From Pseudomonas fluorescens (GTDB lineage: Bacteria; Pseudomonadota; Gammaproteobacteria; Pseudomonadales; Pseudomonadaceae): a DNA stretch of 64,000 nt. Both the position numbers and the translations under genes were made by a program. The notes beneath the pieces are model-generated. The model worked only from the letters and a program-made list of their open reading frames with translations. It did no database searches and was not told where the DNA came from. Where the stretch lies: assembly GCF_001623525.1 (NCBI RefSeq), contig NZ_CP015225.1:1736001-1800000 (forward strand), written 5' to 3'. Shown here piece by piece: positions 17,015 through 25,327 of this stretch. Numbering within the stretch: the first letter of the stretch is position 1; each line of letters opens with the position of its first letter.

Positions 17015-17857
17015 TCAGGCGCCGCTGGCCTGGAACTGTTTCTGCAACTCCACCAGGGCCGGCGATGCCGGGGTGATACGGTTACGGGTCTGGGCGTCGA
17101 TCAGCCAGCCGCTGCGGTGCAATTGCTTGATGATCGGGTCGAGCCTGGCTTGGGTATCGCTTTCACCCTTGCGCGTCCAGATCACCGAGGGGGCCGGGTT
17201 CAGCTCCGGGCTCAGCGCGCGGTAGCCCTGCCATTCGGCGTTGTCGGCAATCAGTGGATTGATCAGTGTGGCGTCGTGCACCGCCGCAACGCAGTTATTG
17301 CCACGCAGTGCCAGGAGTGATTCCGAGGAGCTCTTGAAGGCCTTGATCTGGACGCCCAACTCGGTGAGCGGCTTGATGTAGCTGCTGCCTTGGGAAGTGC
17401 ACACCGGTTGATTCTTCAGGTCTTCCCAACGGCTGATCATGCTGTCCTTGAGTACCGCTGCGGTGCCTCCGACGCGGTAGAACGGCGTGGGCACGAACCC
17501 GAGGATTTCACCGCGCTCGGCGGTCCATTCCATATTGGCAATCAGCACATCGACTTTGCCCTGCTGCAGGAACTGTACGCGGTTGGCGGGCAATACCGGC
17601 ACCAGTTGCACCTCGGCGCCGAGTTGCCGGCCCAACTCCTGGGCGAGGTCGACGTTAAACCCGCGCGGTTTTTGGTTGACGGGGTCGATGCCACCGAACG
17701 GGCCACCGGACAGCAGCACGCCGACCACCAGTTCGTGGCGTTGCTCGATTTTGTCCAGGGTGGCATCGGCCCGGGCGATATTGGCGGCCGACAATGAGAT
17801 CAAGGCGCCCAGCATGACAGGCAGCAATCGTTTTACGGGTGAGCGCTCGAGCAACAT
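17015..17857 (-). CDS. Periplasmic amino-acid-binding protein (first gene of operon)
   Basis: The 280-residue SBP_bac_3-class receptor has a signal peptide ending near ANIARA (about residue 30). It contains GFNVDLAQELGRQLGA and KVDVLIANMEWT, close to the second receptor gene. GAGGGG lies 7 bases before ATG 17857. It heads the nine-gene minus-strand operon and faces the LysR gene across a 228-base divergent promoter region. Two related receptors suggest two ligands, such as the D/L or oxidised/reduced forms of one compound, or a duplication under drift. Confidence 0.9.
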   Translation of the reverse strand: MLLERSPVKRLLPVMLGALISLSAANIARADATLDKIEQRHELVVGVLLSGGPFGGIDPVNQKPRGFNVDLAQELGRQLGAEVQLVPVLPANRVQFLQQGKVDVLIANMEWTAERGEILGFVPTPFYRVGGTAAVLKDSMISRWEDLKNQPVCTSQGSSYIKPLTELGVQIKAFKSSSESLLALRGNNCVAAVHDATLINPLIADNAEWQGYRALSPELNPAPSVIWTRKGESDTQARLDPIIKQLHRSGWLIDAQTRNRITPASPALVELQKQFQASGA

Positions 17858-18085
17858 GAATATCCCCTCATGGATGGCCGGCGTCCCCCGGCCTGATGAG
17901 TGGGCATCCTAGGTAGCGCTTAGGGGCAAAGGAAATTCAAATATCTAATATCGTTATAACTCTCAGGGTTTTGCTTTCAGAAAAAAAACGCATAAGCGCA
18001 GTTTTACTGGCCTTCAGCAAACCATGAGCTGTAAACCTCCCCATAATCCATAAAAATCTGTAATGTTTAAGTTTGCACCCTTGAT
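17858..18085. promoter_or_regulatory. Divergent promoter region, organosulfur operon and LysR gene
   Basis: This 228-base region lies between oppositely directed genes. Its middle (about 17930-17970) is notably AT-rich and holds several T-N11-A type possibilities expected for a LysR regulator, but no single site stands out. A GC inverted repeat, GGCCGG...CCGGCC, lies at about 17876-17894. Both promoters should be here. Confidence 0.5.
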
Positions 18086-18955
18086 ATGAAGCCCCCCATG
18101 TCGACCCTCGATCTCGAATTGCTGCGCACCTTCATCGCCGTGGTCGATCACCACAGCTTTGCCGAAGCAGGCGCCCAGCTGTCCCGCACGCAATCGTCGG
18201 TAACCCAGCACATGCAACGCCTGGAGCAGCAGGTAGGGGTGAGTCTGTTCGAAAAGCGCGGGCGGCAAAAACAGCTCACGGAAGCGGGCCAGCAACTGTT
18301 GCGGCATGCGCGACAGATGCTATCGCTCAATGACGACGTCCTCAGCTCCTTGCGTGAGAGCAGCCTCAGCGGTGTGCTGCGCATCGGTTCGCCCCACGAC
18401 ATCGCCGACACCATCCTGCCGCCGATCCTCAGCCACATCGCCCGCTCGGCCCCACGCTTGCGCCTGGAAATCGATGTCGGGCGCAGCCCGTTCCTGATGG
18501 ACGACCTGCATCGCGGCAAGGTCGACATGATCATTTCCACCCGCCAGGACCCGAGCCTTGAAGGTTTCGCCTTGCGCACCTCGCCGGTGTGGTGGATCTG
18601 TTCGGCCCAATACCTTCACAACCCCGGTGAGCCGTTGCCGCTGATCCTGGTGGACGAGCCCAGCATCTACCGCCGCTATGCCCTCGAGGCGCTCGAACGC
18701 GCCAATATCCCCTGGCGCCAGGCCTACCTGGCCTCGAACCTGATCGGCATCAAGGCCGCGACCCGCGCAGGCTTGGGTGTCACGCCCCGCAGCATGGAAA
18801 TGCTCGGTCCGGACATGCGGGTATTGGGCGAAAACGATGGTTTACCGCGGCTGCCGGACGTGACTTATCACCTGTGGATTCGACCGAATACCGTCAACCC
18901 ATTAGTGCGCCGGGCATATGAGTTGATCCGCAACAGCCAGGGGCACGGGAACTGA
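18086..18955 (+). CDS. LysR-family regulator
   Basis: The 289-residue LysR-type protein has a winged helix-turn-helix at about residues 20-65 (SFAEAGAQLSRTQSSVTQ) and a periplasmic-binding-like effector domain after it. ATG 18098 in the same frame is an alternative start that gives MSTLDLELLRTF, the more typical N-terminus; neither has a strong Shine-Dalgarno site. It is divergent from the nine-gene organosulfur operon, the classic LysR arrangement, and probably controls that operon in response to its substrate or a pathway intermediate. Confidence 0.88.
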   Translation: MKPPMSTLDLELLRTFIAVVDHHSFAEAGAQLSRTQSSVTQHMQRLEQQVGVSLFEKRGRQKQLTEAGQQLLRHARQMLSLNDDVLSSLRESSLSGVLRIGSPHDIADTILPPILSHIARSAPRLRLEIDVGRSPFLMDDLHRGKVDMIISTRQDPSLEGFALRTSPVWWICSAQYLHNPGEPLPLILVDEPSIYRRYALEALERANIPWRQAYLASNLIGIKAATRAGLGVTPRSMEMLGPDMRVLGENDGLPRLPDVTYHLWIRPNTVNPLVRRAYELIRNSQGHGN

Positions 18956-18989
18956 TGCGCCGTTACCCCCTTTGAGTTATTGCCCAACG

Positions 18990-19433
18990 TCAGGCTTGCG
19001 AGCGAATCCGCTCGACCAGACGCGCCTGGAGTGCTTCCAGCTCATCCGGATCGGCCTTGCCCCTGCCATGCACACCGGGCGCCTCACCGTCCCAACGAGG
19101 AATGATGTGCATGTGAATGTGATAGACCGTTTGCCCGGCCACAGCACCATTGAACTGCGCGACCTGAACCCCGTCCGGCTGCAATTCGTCCACGATGATC
19201 CGCGTCAGGCGCTGCACGGCAGACATCATCGCACCCAGGACGGCGGGCTCGACCTCGAGGATATTGCGCGCCTGGGAGGCTTTGGGGATGACCAGGACAT
19301 GGCCGCGCGATTGAGGGAAGAGATCCAGGAAGGCCAACACATCGGCGTCTTCGTAAATCTTGTAGCACGGCGCATCGCCGCGAAGGATCAGCGCAAAGAT
19401 GTTCTGCTGATCGTAATGACCGTGGAGACTCAT
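18990..19433 (-). CDS. HIT-family nucleotide hydrolase/transferase
   Basis: The 147-residue HIT-domain protein has the signature HIHMHIIP in its C-terminal half and a typical N-terminal ALILRGDAPCYKIYED. HIT proteins hydrolyse nucleoside monophosphate linkages such as AMP-lysine or Ap4A-type compounds. ATG 19433 lies 5 bases after AAGGAG; a GTG six bases earlier would overlap the ribosome site, so it is rejected. The gene stands alone, convergent with the LysR gene. Confidence 0.9.
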   Translation of the reverse strand: MSLHGHYDQQNIFALILRGDAPCYKIYEDADVLAFLDLFPQSRGHVLVIPKASQARNILEVEPAVLGAMMSAVQRLTRIIVDELQPDGVQVAQFNGAVAGQTVYHIHMHIIPRWDGEAPGVHGRGKADPDELEALQARLVERIRSQA

Positions 19434-19544
19434 GATCACTCCTTGAATGGGTTTAGAGAGGTTGGTGGGCTGCCGGTAAGAGATTTAGCACAGTCAGAGG
19501 CCCACTTGAAGCCAAGGGCTGGGCTTGCTCGCGATGGCGGCGGC

Positions 19545-19946
19545 TCAGTCGCCATCGGTGCTGGCAGCCAAGCCGCTTTCACGAGCCCCCGTCAGCGTAA
19601 CGGCAATTTTTTGCTGCAGCTCACTTTGCGAAAACGGCTTGTGCAAGACCGGACAGCCGGCGTATTCGGCTGGCAGTCCGCTGGCGCCGTATCCGGTGCT
19701 GAACAGGAAGGGAATATGGCGACCGCGAAGGATTTCGGCCACCGGAAAAACGCGCTCGCCAGCCAGGTTGACGTCCAGGATCGCCAGATCGACCTGCACC
19801 GACCCTGCCATGTCACGTGCTGCAGCGAGCCGGGCGACCGAGGCCACCACTTCGCATCCGAACTCCTCCAGCATGTCCTCGATCAACAGGGCAACCGCCC
19901 CTTCGTCCTCGACGACCAGCACCCTGACACCTACAAATGGGGTCAT
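19545..19946 (-). CDS. Single-domain response regulator
   Basis: The 133-residue receiver domain has the acidic pair in VVEDEG near the N-terminus, the phosphorylation site Asp in LAILDVNLAG and the conserved Lys in LHKPFS. It has no output domain. ATG 19946 overlaps the kinase stop in a 4-base ATGA, which supports this start over a longer frame. It is probably the cognate phosphate acceptor of the HWE kinase encoded upstream. Confidence 0.88.
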   Translation of the reverse strand: MTPFVGVRVLVVEDEGAVALLIEDMLEEFGCEVVASVARLAAARDMAGSVQVDLAILDVNLAGERVFPVAEILRGRHIPFLFSTGYGASGLPAEYAGCPVLHKPFSQSELQQKIAVTLTGARESGLAASTDGD

Positions 19947-22126
19947 GCCCCGGTCACCCCAATCAGGAACGAAAAGCGGCAGCAAACGCCTTGCGGAGCG
20001 TAGGTAAGGTCGAACTTGCCGGCCAAGTCGCGCTCGATGCAACGCTGCATCAAGCGAGAACCCAGCCCTTCCCGTTCCGGCGGTGACACGGGTGGTCCTC
20101 CTTGTTCGCTCCAGTCGAGGGTCAGCAATGTTCCGCCCGTCCGGGCTTGCAGATGCCAGGTGACGGCAAGCGTCCCGCTCTCGACCGACATCGCACCATA
20201 TTTCAGCGCGTTGATCGCCAGTTCATTGAGGGTCATCGTAAGGTTGAGCGCCACGCGAGTGCCGACGTCTGCAGAAGGGCCTTCGATCACGATGCGGCCA
20301 GGCTCATGCCCAAACACCGGCATCAGCACTTCGTGGGCCAGGGTGTCGAGCGGCGTCTGCCCCCAATGCCGTTTCGTCAAGAGATCGTGTGCCCGTGACA
20401 AGGCCAAGAGCCTTGCCTCGAAACGCCTGTAGCCGTCTTTCGCATCCTCTGCGTTGCGTGCCGTCTGGGCTGCCAGCGATTGCACCGTGGCCAGGGTGTT
20501 CTTGACCCGGTGATTGAGCTCATCGATCAGCGTCTTCTGCCGATTTTCCGCCTGCTTTCGCTCGGAGATGTCGACCAGCATGTTGATGGCGCCCACCAGG
20601 TTTCCATCGGCATCATGCAAAGGCGTGGGATAAGGCGTGAACGGAACGCGGCTACCGTCCGGCCGTTCTGCAACGGCCTCGACGCCGCGTATCGGCCGGT
20701 TTTCCTTCAGGGCCACCGCCATCGGGCATTGATCGTGAGGCAGCGCGGTTCCGTCCGTATTGAACAGCTTCCAGGTCACACACCACATGTCGCCCAAGTG
20801 CGGTGTTCGTCCCGACAGTTCGACGGCGGCGCGATTGTAGAAGGTGATGCGGCCATCGGCGTCGGTGGTGTACACCGCAGCAGGCAACGCCTCGAGAAGA
20901 TTGCGCATGTGCCGTTCGCTTTCGCGGAGCTGGTTTTCCATCCGCCGCGCCAGCGTGACGTCCTGCAGCACTCGCACGCCATAACGAAACGTACCGTTGG
21001 CGTCTCTCACCGAGGAACTGTGGATGTCGAGGTAAACGACCTCGCCATCGGGCTTCACGGCGCGCTTGCGAAGCACGTAGTTATCAAGTTCACCGGCCAC
21101 TTGGCGGGCGTACAATCCGGCGTCCTGCGGGATGCAATCCGGGTGGGTATAGTCCAGGAATGTCATCGACAGGAGCTGTTCCCGCGAGCGGCCCAGCATG
21201 TTGCACAGGGCGTCGTTGACGCGGAGCAAGCGACCGTCGACGTCGGCCTCGGCAATACCGATGGTCGCCGCTTCATAGGTCGCCGAAAGTCGGTCATCGC
21301 TGTCCTGGCGCGCCGCCTCGGCTGCATGGACACCGCTCCGGTCTATGGTGAAGCAGCGCGTATTGAAGAGTTTCCCGTCTTCGAACCGGCCATTGGAAGT
21401 GATCATGACATGCTTGATCGAGCCGTCCTTTGCCCTCAGTCGCGCCGGGTAGCTTTGCAGGCAGTCGCCGCTGCCCAGCTTGGTGAGGATGTCGCCGATA
21501 ACCGGTTCGTCGACATGAAACTCGGTGATGTGGCGGCCGATGTACTCGTCGGCCGAATAGCCCAGCAGCGCCAGCTCCGCCTTGTTGGCGCGCAGGATAA
21601 TGCCTTCGCTGCTGACGATATGCAGGCCCACCGCGCTGTTTTCGAAAAAGTCTTCCAGGTCGGCGCTCTTGCGCCGAAGCTCTTCGGCCATGGCGTGGTG
21701 CGCCGAAACGTCCTGGAAGCAGTTGATCACCCCTTGAATGACGCCTCGGCAATCCTTGAGCGCGCGGATGTTCATCAGCGCCACGAACCGCGAGCCATCC
21801 GGGCGCTCGATGAGCACTTCCTGATTGCGCGAGGCAATGCCGGTATTGAGCGCCAAGGCGGTCGGGCAGTGTTCGAATGCCAGCGGCCTACCGTCGGTCA
21901 GGAACAGTCGATGGGCGCCGCAGAAACGGTCACCGTTCTCCCCAAGTGCCGGCGCCCTTCCCCATAGCTCGGCCGCCTCACTGTTGTACCTGACGAGCCC
22001 CCCCTTGCGATCACAGAGGTACACCGCACCAGGAATGGCATCGAGTGCGCTCGTCCCCATCGCGATCAAGCTTTCGTACTCGCTTGGTGTACGCGTTTCC
22101 CTGGGTAGCTCTTCAATGTTCGACAT
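19943..22126 (-). CDS. Multi-PAS HWE-family sensor histidine kinase
   Basis: The 727-residue soluble kinase has no membrane segments. It has about four PAS domains in series, beginning near residues 25, 160, 290 and 410; the repeated YNSEAAELWGR/YNRAAVELSGR pattern is visible in the first and last. The catalytic end carries ELNHRVKNTLATVQSLAAQ (phosphoacceptor His) and NELAINALKYGA (N-box), typical of HWE/HisKA_2 kinases. Such kinases often sense light or redox state or act in general stress signalling, but no flavin-binding Cys motif of LOV type is obvious. It is coupled to the single-domain regulator by a 4-base overlap. Confidence 0.88.
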   Translation of the reverse strand: MSNIEELPRETRTPSEYESLIAMGTSALDAIPGAVYLCDRKGGLVRYNSEAAELWGRAPALGENGDRFCGAHRLFLTDGRPLAFEHCPTALALNTGIASRNQEVLIERPDGSRFVALMNIRALKDCRGVIQGVINCFQDVSAHHAMAEELRRKSADLEDFFENSAVGLHIVSSEGIILRANKAELALLGYSADEYIGRHITEFHVDEPVIGDILTKLGSGDCLQSYPARLRAKDGSIKHVMITSNGRFEDGKLFNTRCFTIDRSGVHAAEAARQDSDDRLSATYEAATIGIAEADVDGRLLRVNDALCNMLGRSREQLLSMTFLDYTHPDCIPQDAGLYARQVAGELDNYVLRKRAVKPDGEVVYLDIHSSSVRDANGTFRYGVRVLQDVTLARRMENQLRESERHMRNLLEALPAAVYTTDADGRITFYNRAAVELSGRTPHLGDMWCVTWKLFNTDGTALPHDQCPMAVALKENRPIRGVEAVAERPDGSRVPFTPYPTPLHDADGNLVGAINMLVDISERKQAENRQKTLIDELNHRVKNTLATVQSLAAQTARNAEDAKDGYRRFEARLLALSRAHDLLTKRHWGQTPLDTLAHEVLMPVFGHEPGRIVIEGPSADVGTRVALNLTMTLNELAINALKYGAMSVESGTLAVTWHLQARTGGTLLTLDWSEQGGPPVSPPEREGLGSRLMQRCIERDLAGKFDLTYAPQGVCCRFSFLIGVTGA

Positions 22127-22235
22127 CAGTCATCCTCAAGCCGCCTGGCTGAAACCTTTCACAGGGCATCAATGGATGTCTAGATCCCTATTCACCGGGC
22201 GAGTTCAGGAAAACTCAATCTCACAGCCTCGCGCC

Positions 22236-23075
22236 TCAAAACTTGAAGAGCGCCTGCGGTGCCTGGACCATTAACGCATGCATCCGCGACGCCGAACACT
22301 CCAATGCACGCAACTGCGCCATGACCGTCTCGAAGCCGACATGCGCTTCATGCTGAGTGTGCGGCCAATCGCTGCCCCACACCAGGCGTTCGGGGCCAAA
22401 ACTGCGTTCCAGCACCGCCAACGAAGCGCGGGCGAACTCAAGGTTTCGCGGGGCCGTTGCACCCAATCGATAGATACCGGACACCTTCATCCACACCTGC
22501 CCGCCCTGCCCCAGCGCCATCAATTGGGCAAAGCCAGGTTGATCCAACCCCAGACGCGCATCCGGGCGACCGAAGTGATCGACCACCAACCGGACGCCAA
22601 ACGGCAACAGTTGACCGATCAGCCCCGGCAAGTCCGCCAGGTTGGCATGCAGCTCGACATGCCAATCCAGTTCGGCGAGATGACGCAAAAAAACGTTCCA
22701 GGCAACGTCACGAAAATCAGGCAACGCCTTGCCCATCAGGTTCAAGCGCACACCGACCACCCCCAGCCGGGCCATGTCGTCCAGCTCGGCCCGGCCGACG
22801 TCTCGCTCCACCACCACGACCCCGCGTAACTGCTCCGGTGCTTGCCGTAGCGCGGCCAACAGGTAGCGGTTATCGGTGCCAAGAAAGCTCGGCTGCACCA
22901 ACACCCCATGACTCAAGCCGTGGACGTGCAGGTGGCTCAGGTATTGAGCGAGCGTAGCGTCATAGTCAGGCGTGTAGCGCCGGACAGCCGCCAGTTCCAG
23001 CCCGCGGCTGAACACGTGGGCGTGGCAGTCAATGCCGGTGATCGGCGTAGTACGGATATCAAGCATGGGTTTCAT
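22236..23075 (-). CDS. Amidohydrolase of the PDC-hydrolase-like family
   Basis: The 279-residue TIM-barrel metal-dependent hydrolase has DCHAHVF near residue 16, VELHANLADL and VVDHFGRPD in the middle, and WGSDWPHT near the C-terminus. This pattern fits the Amidohydro_2 group, which includes 2-pyrone-4,6-dicarboxylate hydrolase and lactonases. It lies 19 bases after the MFS transporter gene on the same strand, so the pair probably imports and hydrolyses one lactone or aromatic-acid derivative. A second in-frame ATG three codons downstream is possible; neither start has a clear ribosome site. Confidence 0.8.
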   Translation of the reverse strand: MKPMLDIRTTPITGIDCHAHVFSRGLELAAVRRYTPDYDATLAQYLSHLHVHGLSHGVLVQPSFLGTDNRYLLAALRQAPEQLRGVVVVERDVGRAELDDMARLGVVGVRLNLMGKALPDFRDVAWNVFLRHLAELDWHVELHANLADLPGLIGQLLPFGVRLVVDHFGRPDARLGLDQPGFAQLMALGQGGQVWMKVSGIYRLGATAPRNLEFARASLAVLERSFGPERLVWGSDWPHTQHEAHVGFETVMAQLRALECSASRMHALMVQAPQALFKF

Positions 23076-23094
23076 CTATCGAAAATAAGGAAAA

Positions 23095-24384
23095 TCAGGC
23101 TCGGGCGCCCTGGCCGTCACTCTCCACCACAGGCGCCGATGCCGCAGTGGCTTCCAGGCTGCGGCCGCGGGTTTCCGGCAGGCACAGCGCCGCGATCACC
23201 GCCACGCCGTAGGCGATCCCGGCGTCGATGCCAATGGCCGAGCCCAAGGACATGGAATCGCTCATGTGACCGACCAGGAACGGGAACATCGCCGAGAGCA
23301 CCCGGCCAAAGTTGTAGCAGAACCCCACGCCGGCACCGCGCACATCCGCCGGATACAACTCGTTGAAAAACGCTCCTAGGCTCGCCGGAATACCGGCCGC
23401 GAAGAAGCCGAGCGGGAACCCCAGGAACAGCATCTGGGTGTTGGTCAACGGCAGGAACACATAACACTGCACGGTGACCACGCAGCACAGCGCGAACAAC
23501 ACGATGTTTTTCCGACGACCAATGCGATCGATCAACAGGCCACTGACTACGCAGCCGCACCAGAAGGCAAAGATGATCACTGCCAGGTAGCCGCCGGAGT
23601 TGAGCACCGACAGGTTGCGCTCGGTCTTGAGGAAGGTCGGCAACCAGGTCATCACGGCATGGTAACCACCGTGCGCCCCTAACCCCAGCAACCCGCCAAA
23701 CAAGGTCACACGGATCAACTCGGGGCGAAAGATGCCGGCCAGGGATTTGAAGAAACTTTGCGGGATGACATTGTCTTTTTTCAGGCGCTGGAAACTGTCG
23801 GGCTCTTCAACGTTGCGCCGCACCCAGATGATCAGGAACGACGGCAGCAAGCCCACGACGAACATCACCCGCCAGGCCATGTCTTGCGGCACGAGGGAGT
23901 AGATCAGCGTGAAGACGCCGACCGCCAGCCCCCAACCCACCGCCCAGGCGCTTTGTACCGTGCCCATGACCTTGCCGCGATACTTGGGGTTGATGGTCTC
24001 GGCCATCAATACCGCACCGGCGGCCCATTCCCCGCCAATCCCGAAGCCCTGCAGCGCCTTGACGATCAACAGCTGGTGGAAGCCTGTGACGAACGCCGAC
24101 AGGAAGGTGAAGAACGAAAACCACAAGATCATCCACTGCAGCGTGCGCACCCGACCGTAACGGTCCGACAACGTCCCGCCGACCCAGCCGCCAATGGCCG
24201 AAGTGACCAGGGTCACGCCGCTGACCAGCCCGGCATCGCCCTTGCTCAAGGCGAACGCGGCGATCAACGCCGGGATCGCCAGGCCGAACATCTGTACTTC
24301 CAAGGCGTCGAGCGACCATCCGCCGAAACAGGCCCAAAACGTTTTGCGCTCCCGCGCAGTGACTTGGCGATACCAACTGAACAT
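23095..24384 (-). CDS. MFS metabolite:H+ symporter
   Basis: The 429-residue protein has 12 hydrophobic segments. The MFS signature GGTLSDRYGRVRTL lies between helices 2 and 3, a second copy (DRIGRRK) lies in the second half, and a GFGIGGEWAAGAVLM segment is typical of the aromatic-acid/metabolite symporter branch. It imports an organic acid with protons at the inner membrane. It sits between a GntR regulator (122 bases upstream) and an amidohydrolase (19 bases downstream), suggesting a small catabolic operon. Confidence 0.88.
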   Translation of the reverse strand: MFSWYRQVTARERKTFWACFGGWSLDALEVQMFGLAIPALIAAFALSKGDAGLVSGVTLVTSAIGGWVGGTLSDRYGRVRTLQWMILWFSFFTFLSAFVTGFHQLLIVKALQGFGIGGEWAAGAVLMAETINPKYRGKVMGTVQSAWAVGWGLAVGVFTLIYSLVPQDMAWRVMFVVGLLPSFLIIWVRRNVEEPDSFQRLKKDNVIPQSFFKSLAGIFRPELIRVTLFGGLLGLGAHGGYHAVMTWLPTFLKTERNLSVLNSGGYLAVIIFAFWCGCVVSGLLIDRIGRRKNIVLFALCCVVTVQCYVFLPLTNTQMLFLGFPLGFFAAGIPASLGAFFNELYPADVRGAGVGFCYNFGRVLSAMFPFLVGHMSDSMSLGSAIGIDAGIAYGVAVIAALCLPETRGRSLEATAASAPVVESDGQGARA

Positions 24385-24506
24385 GATTGTTATCCTTATG
24401 GGTGGAACGAAAGGCAGCCGAGAGCGAACCGCGCCGCTACAGGGCCAGTCATGACAAACAAAACGGTAGGGACAGCGGCGACCGACTCGCCGCTAGCCGG
24501 GTCGGG

Positions 24507-25238
24507 TCAGCGAATTTCCACGCTGTAGCGAAAGTGCTCGGCATGCCCGCGAGAGCGTCGCCACTCCAGGGGATTGCCGGCGTAATCCCGCGCCAGACGC
24601 TCGATCACCACCACCGGGCTGTTGACCGGCACTTGCAGCAATCGCGCGTACACCTCATTCACCGATTCGGCGGTGAGGGTTTCTTCGGCATAGGCGACCA
24701 CCTGGCCGCAAACCTCTTCATAAATGGGGTAAAGCAACGGGCCCTTTTGACTCAGGTCGATTTCGAGCAAGGTTTGGAAGCGGCTACGGGGCAACCAGAT
24801 TTCTTCGGCGAGCACCGGCTCCACTTCCAGCAGACGCACTCGCACGATACGAATCACCGGAGCGTCGGCCGGTAGCCCCAGCGCCTGGGCCACCGCCGAA
24901 GGCGCGGCCACCGGCTCCACCGACAGGATCCGGCTCTCGGGAACCCGGCGTTCGCCTGAAGCGCTTTGAAAGCGGAAAAAACGGAACAGCGACGATTGGA
25001 ATTGCGGCCGGCGAATGAAAGTACCGCGCCCTTGCTGGCGCTCCAGGACGCCCTCGCTGACCAGCGCATCGATGGCCTTGCGCACCGTGCCGGTAGACAA
25101 CTGGTATTCGGCTGAAAGTGCCGCCTCAGTAGGAATCGCCTCCCCCGGACGCCAACGGTTATTGGCGATCTGCTCAGCCAATTGGTCGCGTAAACGTTGA
25201 TACAGCGGCAGGCGGGCATCACTGGAGAGAGATTTCAT
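24507..25238 (-). CDS. GntR-family regulator (HutC/UTRA type)
   Basis: The 243-residue protein has an N-terminal winged helix-turn-helix (residues about 10-75, with the motif ELSTGTVRKAIDALVSEGVLERQQGRGTF in shape, of which TVRKAIDALV is the core). The C-terminal UTRA ligand domain ends in RFRYSVEIR-like strands. HutC-type members sense small catabolic ligands and usually repress adjacent genes. It heads a minus-strand group with the MFS transporter and amidohydrolase. A 12-base palindrome 26 bases upstream of its start is a candidate operator. Confidence 0.88.
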   Translation of the reverse strand: MKSLSSDARLPLYQRLRDQLAEQIANNRWRPGEAIPTEAALSAEYQLSTGTVRKAIDALVSEGVLERQQGRGTFIRRPQFQSSLFRFFRFQSASGERRVPESRILSVEPVAAPSAVAQALGLPADAPVIRIVRVRLLEVEPVLAEEIWLPRSRFQTLLEIDLSQKGPLLYPIYEEVCGQVVAYAEETLTAESVNEVYARLLQVPVNSPVVVIERLARDYAGNPLEWRRSRGHAEHFRYSVEIR

Positions 25239-25263
25239 CGACCTTATTCACCTTGTTATCTAG

Positions 25264-25275
25264 TCATATATATGA
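25264..25275. promoter_or_regulatory. Palindromic candidate GntR operator
   Basis: TCATATATATGA is a perfect 12-base palindrome 26 bases upstream of the GntR start, in an AT-rich promoter-like stretch. Its position suits autoregulation. It is an inference from symmetry; AT-rich palindromes of this length can occur by chance. Confidence 0.35.
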
Positions 25276-25327
25276 ATATGGACGCGAGTATTTGCTCAAG
25301 GCTGATGGATTGTCAAGAATGCCCGGG

